NCBI RefSeq assembly: GCF_014650595.1
Contig: NZ_BMVG01000016.1
Span: 62,001-126,000, forward strand
Length of the DNA: 64,000 nucleotides
Direction of reading: 5' to 3'
Source of the DNA: Streptomyces alanosinicus
Lineage (GTDB): Bacteria > Actinomycetota > Actinomycetes > Streptomycetales > Streptomycetaceae
Shown here: positions 52,346 through 61,183 of the stretch, piece by piece
Layout: every line of letters begins with the position of its first letter
How positions within the stretch are numbered: position 1 is the stretch's first letter
The notes under the pieces: generated by a model
Seen by the model: the letters and a program-made list of their open reading frames with translations, nothing else
What the model was told of the DNA's origin: nothing
The model's database searches: none
Made by a program: the position numbers and the translations under genes

Positions 52346-52924
52346 TCAGGCGCCGGGTGCCCCCGTGCGCAGGCCGGCCATCACCAGGTCGAGCAGCCGG
52401 GTGGCGCGGGTTCGCCAGTCCTCGGCCGGGTCGAGCTGCCACAGGCCCGCGATGGCGAGGAAGAAGTCGTCCGCGGTGACTCCGGGCCGGATGGTGCCGG
52501 CTTCCTCGTTGGCCCGCAGGAGCAGTTCCGCCGCCGCCGTCACCCGCGTGTGGGGCGGCTTCGCCGGTCCGCCCGGGCCGCCGGTGACCTGCCGGATCGC
52601 GCCGGCCAGCCCGGCCTTCGCCATGGCGAACTCGGCGAGCCGGTCCATCCAGGCGCGCAGCGCCTCGTCGGGTGCCCGCGTCCGGAGCAGCTGTGTCGCG
52701 CTGTCGGCGACCTGCTGCATCTCATGGCGGTAGATCTCCAGGACGAGCGATTCGCGGTTGGGGAAGTTGCGGTAGAACGTCCCCTGACCGACGCCGGCCT
52801 TCTTCGCGATCACGCTCAGCGGGGCGTCCGCGCACCGCGACAGCTCGGTGAGCGCCACGTCCAGGATGCGCTCGCGGTTGCGCTGCGCGTCCGAGCGCCG
52901 GGGTGAGTCCTGCTGCTGAGGCAC
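52346..52924 (-). CDS. TetR/AcrR family transcriptional regulator
   Basis: A 192-residue repressor. The helix-turn-helix spans about residues 15-60 (RERILDVALTELSRCADAPLS, then VGQGTFYRNFPNRESLV). The C-terminal half fits the SbtR-like TetR group (LLLRANEEAGTIRPGVTADDFF). It is divergent from the molybdenum oxidoreductase operon starting at 53209. Two identical 14-bp palindromes lie between them, so repression of that operon and of itself is very likely. Confidence 0.92.
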   Translation of the reverse strand: MPQQQDSPRRSDAQRNRERILDVALTELSRCADAPLSVIAKKAGVGQGTFYRNFPNRESLVLEIYRHEMQQVADSATQLLRTRAPDEALRAWMDRLAEFAMAKAGLAGAIRQVTGGPGGPAKPPHTRVTAAAELLLRANEEAGTIRPGVTADDFFLAIAGLWQLDPAEDWRTRATRLLDLVMAGLRTGAPGA

Positions 52925-52968
52925 TCGTCCTCCTCGAGGGTTCGTGGCCGAACCTCGCCCTTGCTAAC

Positions 52969-53014
52969 CGGACAGCTGTCCGTTACGTTTTCAGAGGTAG
53001 CGGACAGCTGTCCG
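52969..53014. promoter_or_regulatory. twin identical 14-bp TetR operators
   Basis: CGGACAGCTGTCCG occurs twice, at 52969-52982 and 53001-53014, each a perfect palindrome. Centres are 32 bp apart, about three helical turns. They sit next to the TetR start (52924) and 195 bases ahead of the oxidoreductase operon. The rest of the 284-base gap shows no further clear signal. Confidence 0.8.
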
Positions 53015-53208
53015 GATGCGTCCACGATAGCGGTGGACACGACCCTACGGCAGCCCGCAGATGCCACCTTTTTCGGCCCCCGTATCCCGCATATGCGCCT
53101 CACCCGCGGCACAGACCCGCACGACGCACTCCCCGCGCGGCCCGGAACCCGGCCGCCGGACCCCTTCCGTCTGTCCTGGCTGTCCTGGAAATGCGAAAGA
53201 AGCTACTC

Positions 53209-53786
<578 letters not shown>

Positions 53787-53790
<4 letters not shown>

Positions 53791-54779
53791 GGGAGTTCGA
53801 CTATCAGCGGGCGTCCGACGTCGCCGGCGCCGTGGCACTGCTCGGCGCCGATCCGGACACCCGCTTCCTCGGCGGCGGCACCAACCTCGTCGACCTCATG
53901 AAATCCGGTGTCGAGCGCCCCGCCCGGCTCGTCGACATCCGTGAACTCCCGCTCGACGAGATCGAGCCGACCCCCGGCGGAGGCCTGCGCGTCGGCGCCA
54001 CCGTCACCAACGGCGACCTGGCCGCCCATCCGGAGGTCCGGCGCCGCTACCCGGCGCTCGCGCAGGCGGTGCTGGCCGGCGCGTCCGGGCAACTGCGGAA
54101 CATGGCCACGGTCGGCGGGAATCTGCTGCAGCGCACCCGCTGCGGCTACTTCACCGACGTCACCCAGCCCTGCAACAAGCGGACGCCCGGCAGCGGCTGC
54201 CCCGCCATCACCGGCGAACACCACAACCACGCCATCCTGGGCGCGTCCGACCACTGTGTGGCCGTACACCCCTCGGACATGGGCGTCGCGCTCACCGCCT
54301 TCGACGCCGTCGTCCACTACGCGACCGCGGACGGCCCGGGGGAGCTGCCGCTCGCGGACTTCTACCTCCCCGTCGGGGACACCCCGCACCGTGAGACCGC
54401 GCTGCCGGCGGGCGCGCTGATCACCGGCGTCAGCCTGCCGCCCGCCCCGGTCGCCGCCCACTCCCGCTACCGCAAGGTCCGCGAGCGCGCCTCGTACGCG
54501 TTCGCCATCGGCTCCCTCGCGGCCGCGCTCGACGTCCAGGACGGCGTCGTCCGGGACGCGCGCCTCGCCCTCGGCGCCGTCGCCTCCCGTCCGTGGCGGG
54601 CCGCCGCGGCCGAACGGGTCCTGGTCGGCGCGCCCGCCGACGCCGCGACCTACGCCGCCGCCGCGGACGCCGAACTGGCCGCGGCACGGCCGCTGCCGCA
54701 CAACGGATACAAGGTGGACCTCATCCGCAATCTCGTGGTGGCCGTCCTGTCCGAACTCGCCGAGGAGGCCGCCCGATGA
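53787..54779 (+). CDS. FAD-binding subunit (PaoB/YagS-like, with extra Fe-S loop)
   Basis: A 330-residue flavoprotein subunit of the CO dehydrogenase/xanthine dehydrogenase M family. FAD contacts are DTRFLGGGTNLVDLMKSG and ATVGGNLLQRTRC. The inserted loop CGYFTDVTQPCNKRTPGSGC, with a later HCVAVHPSDMGVALTAFDA, holds the cysteines that in PaoB bind an additional [4Fe-4S] cluster, favouring a YagS-like aldehyde oxidoreductase over ordinary xanthine dehydrogenase. Both ends overlap neighbours by 4 bases, so the three subunits are translationally coupled. Confidence 0.92.
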
Positions 54780-56911
54780 CCACCGTCACCCCCGGAGCCC
54801 CCCTGCGGACGACGTCCGTCGGCACCGCGCACACCCGTATCGAAGGCCGGGACAAGGTCACCGGAGCGGCCCGCTACGCCGGAGAGGTGCCGTTCGCCGA
54901 CCTCGCGTACGGCTGGCTGGTGCTGTCCACCGTCGCCCGCGGCCGTATCCGCGCCCTCGACACCGAACCGGTCCTCGCGATGCCGGGTGTCCTCGCCGTC
55001 CTGGACCACCGCAACGCCCCACGGGTGGAGACCGGGTACACCGGCCTGCTGGGCAAGCCGGACCCGACCTGCGCCGTCTTCCAGCACGACCGGGTGCCCC
55101 ACCTGGGCTGGCCGGTGGCGTTGGTCGTCGCCGAGACCTCCGAGCAGGCCAGGGAGGCCGCCGAGGCGCTCGTGGTGCACTACGAACAGGAGCCCCACGA
55201 CGTCGGGTTCGGCGGCGAGCACCCGGACGCCTACCCGGCGGACGGCTTCATGCCCGCCGTGACCGAGAAGGGCGACCTCGACGCCGCCCTGGCCTCCTCG
55301 GCCGTCGTCGTGGACGCCGAGTACACCACGCCCGAAGAGCATCACAACCCGATGGAGCCGCATGCGACGACCGCCCGCTGGGACGGCGGCCGGCTGGAGC
55401 TGATCGACTCCAACCAGGGCGCCACCTGGGTCGTCGGTGAGCTGGCGAACCTCTTCTCGCTCGACCCGGCGTCGATCCGGGTACGTTCCGAGCACGTCGG
55501 CGGCGGCTTCGGCAGCAAGGGCGTACGCGCCCACCAGGTGGCCGCCGTGATGGCCACGACCGTCCTGCAGCGCCCGGTACGGGTGGTTCTGACCCGGCGT
55601 CAGATGTTCTCGCTGGCCGGCTATCGCAGCCCCACCTCCCAGCGGGTCCGGCTCGGCGCCGACGCCGACGGACGGCTGCGCGCGCTGGAGCACCGCTCGC
55701 TCAGCCTCAGCTCCACGGTGTACGAGTTCATCGAGCCGAGCGCCGCGGTGGCCCGGGTGATGTACGACGCCGAGGCCCACCACACCGCCAACCGCATCGT
55801 CCGGCTCGATGTGCCGACCCCGACATGGATGCGTGCCCCGGGCGAGGCACCGGGGTCGTTCGCGCTGGAGGCGGCGCTGGACGAACTCGCCGAGAAGTGC
55901 GGGCTCGACCCGATCGAGCTGCGGCTGCGCAACGAACCCGACAAGGGGCCGGTCTCCGGGCTGCCGTTCGCCGGCCGCAATCTGCCCGCCTGCTTCCGGG
56001 AGGGCGCCCGCAGGTTCGGCTGGGCGGACCGCGACCCGCGCCCCGGAGTGCGCCGGGACGGCCGCTGGCTGCTCGGCACGGGGACGGCGGCGGCCTCCTT
56101 CCACGCCGGCGCCGCACCGTCCACCGCCACCGCGACCGCGCACCCGGACGGCACCTTCACCGTCCGGATCTCCGCGGCCGACATCGGCACCGGGGCCCGT
56201 ACCGCACTGACCCTGGTCGCCGCGGACGCGCTCCAGGTGCCGCCGGACCGCGTCCAGGTGCGCATCGGCGACAGCGACTTCGGACCGGCGATGATCGCGG
56301 GCGGCTCCATGGGCACCCGCTCCTGGTCCTGGGCCGTCCAGATCGCGGCCGGTGAGCTGCTGGAACGGCTGGCCCTCGGCGCCGACATCCCGCCCGAGGG
56401 AATCACCGTACGGTCCGACACGGCCGCGGCCATCGGCGCGCTGACGCCCGCCGAACGGCACTCCTTCGGCGCCCAGTTCGCCGAGGTCGCCGTGGACGTC
56501 GCCACCGGCGAGGTGCGTGTACGGCGCATGCTCGGCATCTTCGCGGCGGGCCGGATCGTCAACCCGCTCACCGCGCGGGGCCAGTTCCTGGGCGGCATGA
56601 TCTGGGGCATCTCCATGGCCCTGCACGAGGAGGCGGTCCGGGACCGTGCCTCGGGCGGCCATGTCGGCGCCGACCTCGCGGGCTACCACGTGGCGACGCA
56701 CGCGGACGTGCCCCGCATCGAGGCCGACTGGATCGACGATCCCGACCCCGCCGACCCGGTCGGCATCAAGGGCATCGGCGAGATCGGCATTGTCGGCGCC
56801 GCGGCCGCCCTCGCCAACGCGGTCTGGCACGCCACCGGCGTACGGCACCGCAGCCTGCCCATCCGACCGGACCGTGTCCTGTCGGCCCCGGCCGGAGCGC
56901 CGGATGCTTGA
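54776..56911 (+). CDS. molybdopterin-binding catalytic subunit (PaoC/YagR-like)
   Basis: A 711-residue Mo hydroxylase large subunit. The a/b hammerhead domain is at the N-terminus (RIEGRDKVTGAARYAGEVPF). Cofactor-binding blocks include TPEEHHNPMEPHATTARWDG, NQGATWVVGELANLF, HVGGGFGSKG and APGEAPGSFALEAALDELA. The catalytic Glu is expected in GIKGIGEIGIVGAAAALANA near the C-terminus. Length fits PaoC, which oxidises aromatic and other aldehydes to acids; the substrate here is not proven. It needs MCD-type cofactor maturation, normally by the XdhC-like protein encoded next, which is frameshifted here. Confidence 0.93.
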   Translation: MTTVTPGAPLRTTSVGTAHTRIEGRDKVTGAARYAGEVPFADLAYGWLVLSTVARGRIRALDTEPVLAMPGVLAVLDHRNAPRVETGYTGLLGKPDPTCAVFQHDRVPHLGWPVALVVAETSEQAREAAEALVVHYEQEPHDVGFGGEHPDAYPADGFMPAVTEKGDLDAALASSAVVVDAEYTTPEEHHNPMEPHATTARWDGGRLELIDSNQGATWVVGELANLFSLDPASIRVRSEHVGGGFGSKGVRAHQVAAVMATTVLQRPVRVVLTRRQMFSLAGYRSPTSQRVRLGADADGRLRALEHRSLSLSSTVYEFIEPSAAVARVMYDAEAHHTANRIVRLDVPTPTWMRAPGEAPGSFALEAALDELAEKCGLDPIELRLRNEPDKGPVSGLPFAGRNLPACFREGARRFGWADRDPRPGVRRDGRWLLGTGTAAASFHAGAAPSTATATAHPDGTFTVRISAADIGTGARTALTLVAADALQVPPDRVQVRIGDSDFGPAMIAGGSMGTRSWSWAVQIAAGELLERLALGADIPPEGITVRSDTAAAIGALTPAERHSFGAQFAEVAVDVATGEVRVRRMLGIFAAGRIVNPLTARGQFLGGMIWGISMALHEEAVRDRASGGHVGADLAGYHVATHADVPRIEADWIDDPDPADPVGIKGIGEIGIVGAAAALANAVWHATGVRHRSLPIRPDRVLSAPAGAPDA

Positions 56912-58041
56912 CCTGGCCGAGGAGCTGCACCGCTGGATCGAGGAGGGCCGGGAGTTCGCCGTCGCGACGGTGCTGGCGGTCGGCGGCAGCGCGCCGCGCG
57001 GTCCCGGCGCCGCCCTCGCCGTCGACAACGCGGGCACCGTCATCGGCTCGGTCTCCGGCGGCTGCGTGGAGGGCGCGGTGTACGACCTGTGCCAGCAGGC
57101 GCTGCGGACCGGGCAGAGCGTCGTCGAACGGTTCGGCTACAGCGACGAGGACGCCTTCGCCGTAGGGCTGACCTGCGGCGGGACCATCGAGGTGCTGATC
57201 ACACCGGTGGCCGCGGCGGCGGCCACGGTCCTGGCGTCGGCGCTCTCGGCCGCCGTCCGTGACGAGCCGGCGGCCCTCGTCCGGGTCGCCCGCGGCCCGG
57301 CCGAACTCCTCGGGCGCGCCCTGCTGGTCCGGCCCGACGGCACGCACGAGGGCGGGCTCGGCGGCCACCAGGATCTGGACCGTACGGCGGCGGCCGAGGC
57401 CCGCGCCCTGCTGGAGGCGGGCCGCACCAAAGCGGTCGAAGTCTCAGCGGACGGCTCACACTGTCCCGGCGGGCTCACCCTGCTGGTCGAGTCGAACGTG
57501 CCGCCCCCGCGCATGATCGTCTTCGGTGCCGTCGACTTCGCGGCGGCCCTGGCGCGGGCCGGCAAGTTCCTCGGCTACCACGTGACGGTCTGCGACGCCC
57601 GCCCGGTGTTCGCCACGAAGGACCGTTTCCCCGACGCCGACGAGGTCGTCGTCGACTGGCCGCATCGCTATCTGCGGCGCACCGGGACCGACGCCCGCAC
57701 GGTCCTCGCCGTGCTCACCCACGACGCGAAGTTCGACGTACCCCTGCTGAAGGCGGCCCTGCGCATGCCGGCGGCGTTCATCGGCGCCATGGGCTCGGCG
57801 CCGTACCCACGAGGACCGCGACCGCCGGCTGCGGGCGGAAGGAGTGACCGAGGCGGAACTGGCCCGGCTGCGTTCGCCGATCGGGCTCGACCTCGGCGCC
57901 CGCACACCGGAGGAGACCGCCCTGTCGATCGCGGCGGAGATCGTCGCCGTCCGGCGGGGCGGCACGGGCGCCCCGCTGACCGGGTCCGACACGCCGATCC
58001 ATCGGGACAGCGCACCACAAGAGGGGTCGGTGGCCGCCTGA
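56904..58041 (+). pseudogene. XdhC-family maturation gene with a one-base insertion
   Basis: The frame from ATG 56904 gives a normal XdhC/PaoD N-terminus (MLDLAEELHRWIEEG), GSVSGGCVEGAVYDLC and the Rossmann part MIVFGAVDFAAALARAGKFLG. At IGAMGS the frame is lost: one extra G at 57797-57798 turns the expected RRTHEDRDRRL into PYPRGPRP. The family C-terminus continues in the shifted frame (EAELARLRSPIGLDLGARTP) to a stop at 58039-58041. XdhC proteins bind and sulfurate the Mo cofactor before insertion. The lesion removes about 80 residues, so the oxidoreductase may lack its chaperone unless this is a sequencing error. Confidence 0.75.
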
Positions 58042-58052
58042 AGGGGTAGAAT

Positions 58053-58070
58053 ATTCATCGACCGATGAAT
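58053..58070. promoter_or_regulatory. 18-bp TetR/MarR-type palindrome
   Basis: ATTCATCG (58053-58060) and CGATGAAT (58063-58070) are exact inverted repeats with a 2-nt centre, 28 bases ahead of the FAD monooxygenase start. This AT-rich operator form is typical for TetR-family binding sites. No regulator gene is adjacent apart from the TetR gene at 52346, whose own sites differ. Confidence 0.6.
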
Positions 58071-58098
58071 TACTGCTCTTGTGAAGGGCAGGACTGCC

Positions 58099-59394
58099 AT
58101 GGAACACACCACGTGCTGCGTCGTCGGCGGCGGCCCCGCCGGCATGGTGTTCGCCCTGCTGCTGGCCCGCTCCGGCATCGACGTGACCGTACTGGAGAAG
58201 CACGGCGACTTCCTGCGCGACTTCCGCGGCGACACCGTCCACCCCTCCACCCTGGCGCTGCTGGACGACCTCGGGCTGGCCGAGCGCTTCGCCCGGCTGC
58301 CGCAGCGCCGGGTGCGCACCGTGCAGCTGCCGGTCGGAGCCGGCCGCTCGAACGTCACGGTCGGAGACCTCTCGGTGCTGCCCGCTCCCTACAACTACGT
58401 CGCGATGGTGCCGCAGTGGGACCTGCTGGACCTGCTCGCGGACGAGGCCGGCCGCGAGCCGTCCTTCCATCTGCGGATGACCACGGAAGCGACCGCCTTC
58501 CTGGTCGAGTCCGGACGCGTGCAGGGCGTGCGCTACCGCACCGCCGACGGCCGCACCGGTGAGCTGCGCGCCCTGCTCACCGTCGCCTGCGACGGCCGCG
58601 GATCACTGGCCCGCTCCCGGCCGGAACTGCGGCTGCGCCGCTTCCCCTGCCCGATGGACGCCTGGTGGTTCCGGCTGCCGCGCCGCGAGGGCGACCCGCA
58701 GGGACTCGTCGGCGGCGCCGGCGACCGCTTCCTGACCGCCATGATCGACCGCGGCGACTACTGGCAGTGCGCCGGACTCATCCCCAAGGGCACGGACAGC
58801 CGGCGCCGCGCCGCCGGCCTCGACCGCTTCCGGGCCGAGTTCGCCGCCGCCGTCCCCTGGATGGCCGACCGGGTGCACGCCCTACGCTCATGGGACGAGG
58901 TCAAGCTCCTCGACGTACGCCTGGACCGGCTGCGCCGCTGGCACCGCCCCGGCCTGCTGTGCATCGGCGACGCCGCGCACGCGATGTCCCCGGTCTTCGG
59001 CATCGGCATCAACCTCGCGGTCCAGGACGCCGTCGCCGCCGCCCGGTATCTCATCGAGCCGCTCGGCCGGGGAACCGTGGCGCTGCGCGATGTACGTCGG
59101 GTCCAGCGCCGCCGCCGGCCCACCACGGTCACCACACAGACCCTCCAGCGGATGGCCCACGCCCGCTTCATCGCCCCCTTGCTGCAGGGCCGGCCACCGC
59201 TCGGGAGCGCGGACCGGGCCCGGCGCGTGGCGCGCCTGTTCGCCGAGTCGCACTGGGTCCGCAGGGTTCCCGCGTACTTCATCGGCTACGGCGCGCTCCG
59301 GGAACGGCCGCCGCTCTCGGCGGTCCGCCGGGTGCCGTCCGCCACCGCCGTGCCGCCCGGGGCGGCGGAGCGCGCGGCGAAGGCGTCTCCTTGA
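58099..59394 (+). CDS. FAD-dependent aromatic monooxygenase-type oxidoreductase
   Basis: A 431-residue group A flavoprotein monooxygenase-like enzyme (PheA/TfdB, UbiH relatives). The dinucleotide fold is CVVGGGPAGMVFALLLARSG with VTVLEKHGDFLRDFRGDTVH. The NADPH-contact DG region is TVACDGRGSLAR, and the FAD ribityl motif is CIGDAAHAMSPVFGIGINLAVQDA. The substrate is unknown. ATG 58099 was chosen; an upstream in-frame GTG at 58081 is possible. It lies just after the molybdenum operon behind its own palindromic operator, so it is probably a separate transcription unit. Confidence 0.9.
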   Translation: MEHTTCCVVGGGPAGMVFALLLARSGIDVTVLEKHGDFLRDFRGDTVHPSTLALLDDLGLAERFARLPQRRVRTVQLPVGAGRSNVTVGDLSVLPAPYNYVAMVPQWDLLDLLADEAGREPSFHLRMTTEATAFLVESGRVQGVRYRTADGRTGELRALLTVACDGRGSLARSRPELRLRRFPCPMDAWWFRLPRREGDPQGLVGGAGDRFLTAMIDRGDYWQCAGLIPKGTDSRRRAAGLDRFRAEFAAAVPWMADRVHALRSWDEVKLLDVRLDRLRRWHRPGLLCIGDAAHAMSPVFGIGINLAVQDAVAAARYLIEPLGRGTVALRDVRRVQRRRRPTTVTTQTLQRMAHARFIAPLLQGRPPLGSADRARRVARLFAESHWVRRVPAYFIGYGALRERPPLSAVRRVPSATAVPPGAAERAAKASP

Positions 59395-59475
59395 AACCGC
59401 CGGGACGGATCTGTCCCGACGGCGCCGGCTTGTTCGTCGTGAAGGTAGACGGACACGACGACCAAGGAGGACACC

Positions 59476-59817
59476 ATGAAGTACGTACTGCTGCTGACCC
59501 GTGGCGCCTGGCAGGAGGAGGGCTCCGAACAGGAGCGCGCGCAGGTGTTCGGCGGGATCGTGGAATGGTTCACGAAGTACCGCGCCGACGGGACGATCGT
59601 CGAGGCCAACCAGCTGCGCGAACCCGACACCGCGACCACGGTGGTCGTCGAGCAGGGCCGCTCCACCATGATCGACCGCCCGCTGCTGGAGGCCAAGGAG
59701 GCGATCGGCGGCTACGCGATCGTCGAGGTACCGGACCTGGACGCGGCCCTGGCGCTGGCGGCGAGTTTCCCGGTGCCCGACGGCAAGGTGGAGGTGCGTC
59801 CGATTGTCGAGCGCTGA
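59476..59817 (+). CDS. YCII-related DGPF protein
   Basis: A 113-residue protein of the DGPF/YCII family. Signature segments are KYVLLLTRGAWQEEGSEQER, FTKYRADGTIVEANQLREPD, IDRPLLEAKEAIGGYAIVEV and the closing PVPDGKVEVRPIVE. Such proteins are the constant genomic partners of ECF42-type sigma factors, and the next gene is one. The biochemical role is unknown. The ribosome site is AAGGAGG. The downstream sigma gene begins inside its last codons, so translation is coupled. Confidence 0.9.
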   Translation: MKYVLLLTRGAWQEEGSEQERAQVFGGIVEWFTKYRADGTIVEANQLREPDTATTVVVEQGRSTMIDRPLLEAKEAIGGYAIVEVPDLDAALALAASFPVPDGKVEVRPIVER

Positions 59818-61054
59818 CCCGGTCGGCGCCCAGGCCGCCCGGTCGCTGATCGAACGGGTCTTCCGCGAGGAGGCGGGCCGGCTGACCGCCAGCCTGGTCC
59901 GCCTCCTCGGCGACTTCGACCTGGCCGAGGAGATGGTCGGCGAGGCCGTCGTGGAAGCGCTGCGGCGCTGGCCGAGCACCGGCCCGCCCCGGCGGCCCGG
60001 GGCCTGGCTGTTGACCTGCGCCCGCAACAAGGCCCTCGACCGTATCCGCCGCGAGGCCCGCTTCCAGGACCGGCTGCCCCAGCTCGCGGCCCGGATCGAG
60101 GCGCTACCCGACTCGGCCGAGCGCGAGCCCGACGACCGGCTGCGGCTCATCTTCACCTGCTGCCATCCGGCGCTGGATCCCGACGCCCAGGTCGCGCTGA
60201 CCCTGCGCGCCGTGGTGGGCCTGACCACCGCCGAGATCGCGCGCGCGTTCCTGGTGCCCGAGGCCACCCTCGCCAAGCGCGTGACCCGGGCCAAACGGAA
60301 GATCGCGACGGCCGGCATCCCCTACCGCGCCCCGGAGCCCGAGGAGCGCGCCGAACGGCTGCCCCAGGTCATGTGCGTGGTGTACCTGGTCTTCAACGAG
60401 GGCTGCTTCACCACCGGGGGAGACCTCGGAGTACGCCGCGAACTGGTCGACGACGCGGAGTGGCTCGCCGCACTGCTGGCCGGCGCCCTGCCCCAGGAGC
60501 CGGAGCCCCTCGGGCTGCTGGCCCTGATCCGCCTGCACGCGGCCCGCTGGCCCGCGCGCCTGAACGCCGACGGACGGCTCGTCCCCCTCGCCGACCAGGA
60601 CCGCTCCCGGTGGGACGCCCCGCGCATCCGCAGCGCCGTCGCCCTCATCGAGCGGGCCGCCTCGCTCGGCAGAACCGGCCCGTACCAGATCGAGGCCGCC
60701 ATCGCCGCCGTGCACTGTGAGGCCCCCGGCTGGAAAGAGACGGACTGGCCCCAACTGCTGCGGCTCTACGACATGCTGCTCGCCGTCGACCCCTCACCGG
60801 TGGTCCGTCTGAACCGAGCCGTCGTGATCAGCCACACTCGCGGCCCGGCCGCCGCACTGGTCCAGGTCGAGAACCTCTCCGACCGGCTCGGCCACTACCA
60901 CCTCTTCCACGCCACCCGCGCCTCGCTGCTGCGTGACCTCGGCCGTGCCACGGAGGCCGCCGAAGCCGACCGGCAGGCCCTCCGCCTCACCGCAAACCCC
61001 GCCGAGCGCTCCCTGCTCACCGCCCGGCTGCGCGACAGCGGCGGTACTGGCTGA
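59804..61054 (+). CDS. ECF42-type RNA polymerase sigma factor with C-terminal TPR-like domain
   Basis: A 416-residue sigma-70-family protein. Region 2 is at about residues 15-80 (GDFDLAEEMVGEAVVEALRRW, GAWLLTCARNKALDRIRRE) and region 4 at about 120-180 (LTTAEIARAFLVPEATLAKRV). The long C-terminal extension of about 200 residues (LFDR-free DUF6596 type, LVFNEGCFTTGGDLGVRREL) is TPR-like and needed for activity in characterised ECF42 proteins. It pairs with the DGPF gene just upstream, overlapping by 14 bases. There is no anti-sigma factor, as is normal for this group. The start codon is TTG at 59804. Confidence 0.9.
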   Translation: MSSADPVGAQAARSLIERVFREEAGRLTASLVRLLGDFDLAEEMVGEAVVEALRRWPSTGPPRRPGAWLLTCARNKALDRIRREARFQDRLPQLAARIEALPDSAEREPDDRLRLIFTCCHPALDPDAQVALTLRAVVGLTTAEIARAFLVPEATLAKRVTRAKRKIATAGIPYRAPEPEERAERLPQVMCVVYLVFNEGCFTTGGDLGVRRELVDDAEWLAALLAGALPQEPEPLGLLALIRLHAARWPARLNADGRLVPLADQDRSRWDAPRIRSAVALIERAASLGRTGPYQIEAAIAAVHCEAPGWKETDWPQLLRLYDMLLAVDPSPVVRLNRAVVISHTRGPAAALVQVENLSDRLGHYHLFHATRASLLRDLGRATEAAEADRQALRLTANPAERSLLTARLRDSGGTG

Positions 61055-61078
61055 GCGGTCCGCGACGACCCTCGTCGC

Positions 61079-61096
61079 CGGCTCGGTGGCGAGCCG
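61079..61096 (+). terminator. hairpin after the sigma-factor gene
   Basis: CGGCTCG (61079-61085) and CGAGCCG (61090-61096) pair over 7 bp around GTGG, 25 bases after the stop. Confidence 0.5.
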
Positions 61097-61183
61097 CGGT
61101 CCGCCCTGTGGACGGGATTGTCAGTGGGCGCCCCTATGGTGGAGGAGTCACTTGATCGTCCGACCTCGACGCACGGGGGAGTC

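Noticed and set aside
54650..57043. 797-codon open frame antisense to the molybdenum oxidoreductase genes
   Set aside because: It is a high-GC antisense shadow. It lacks any protein family, while the opposite strand encodes a clear enzyme with intact motifs.
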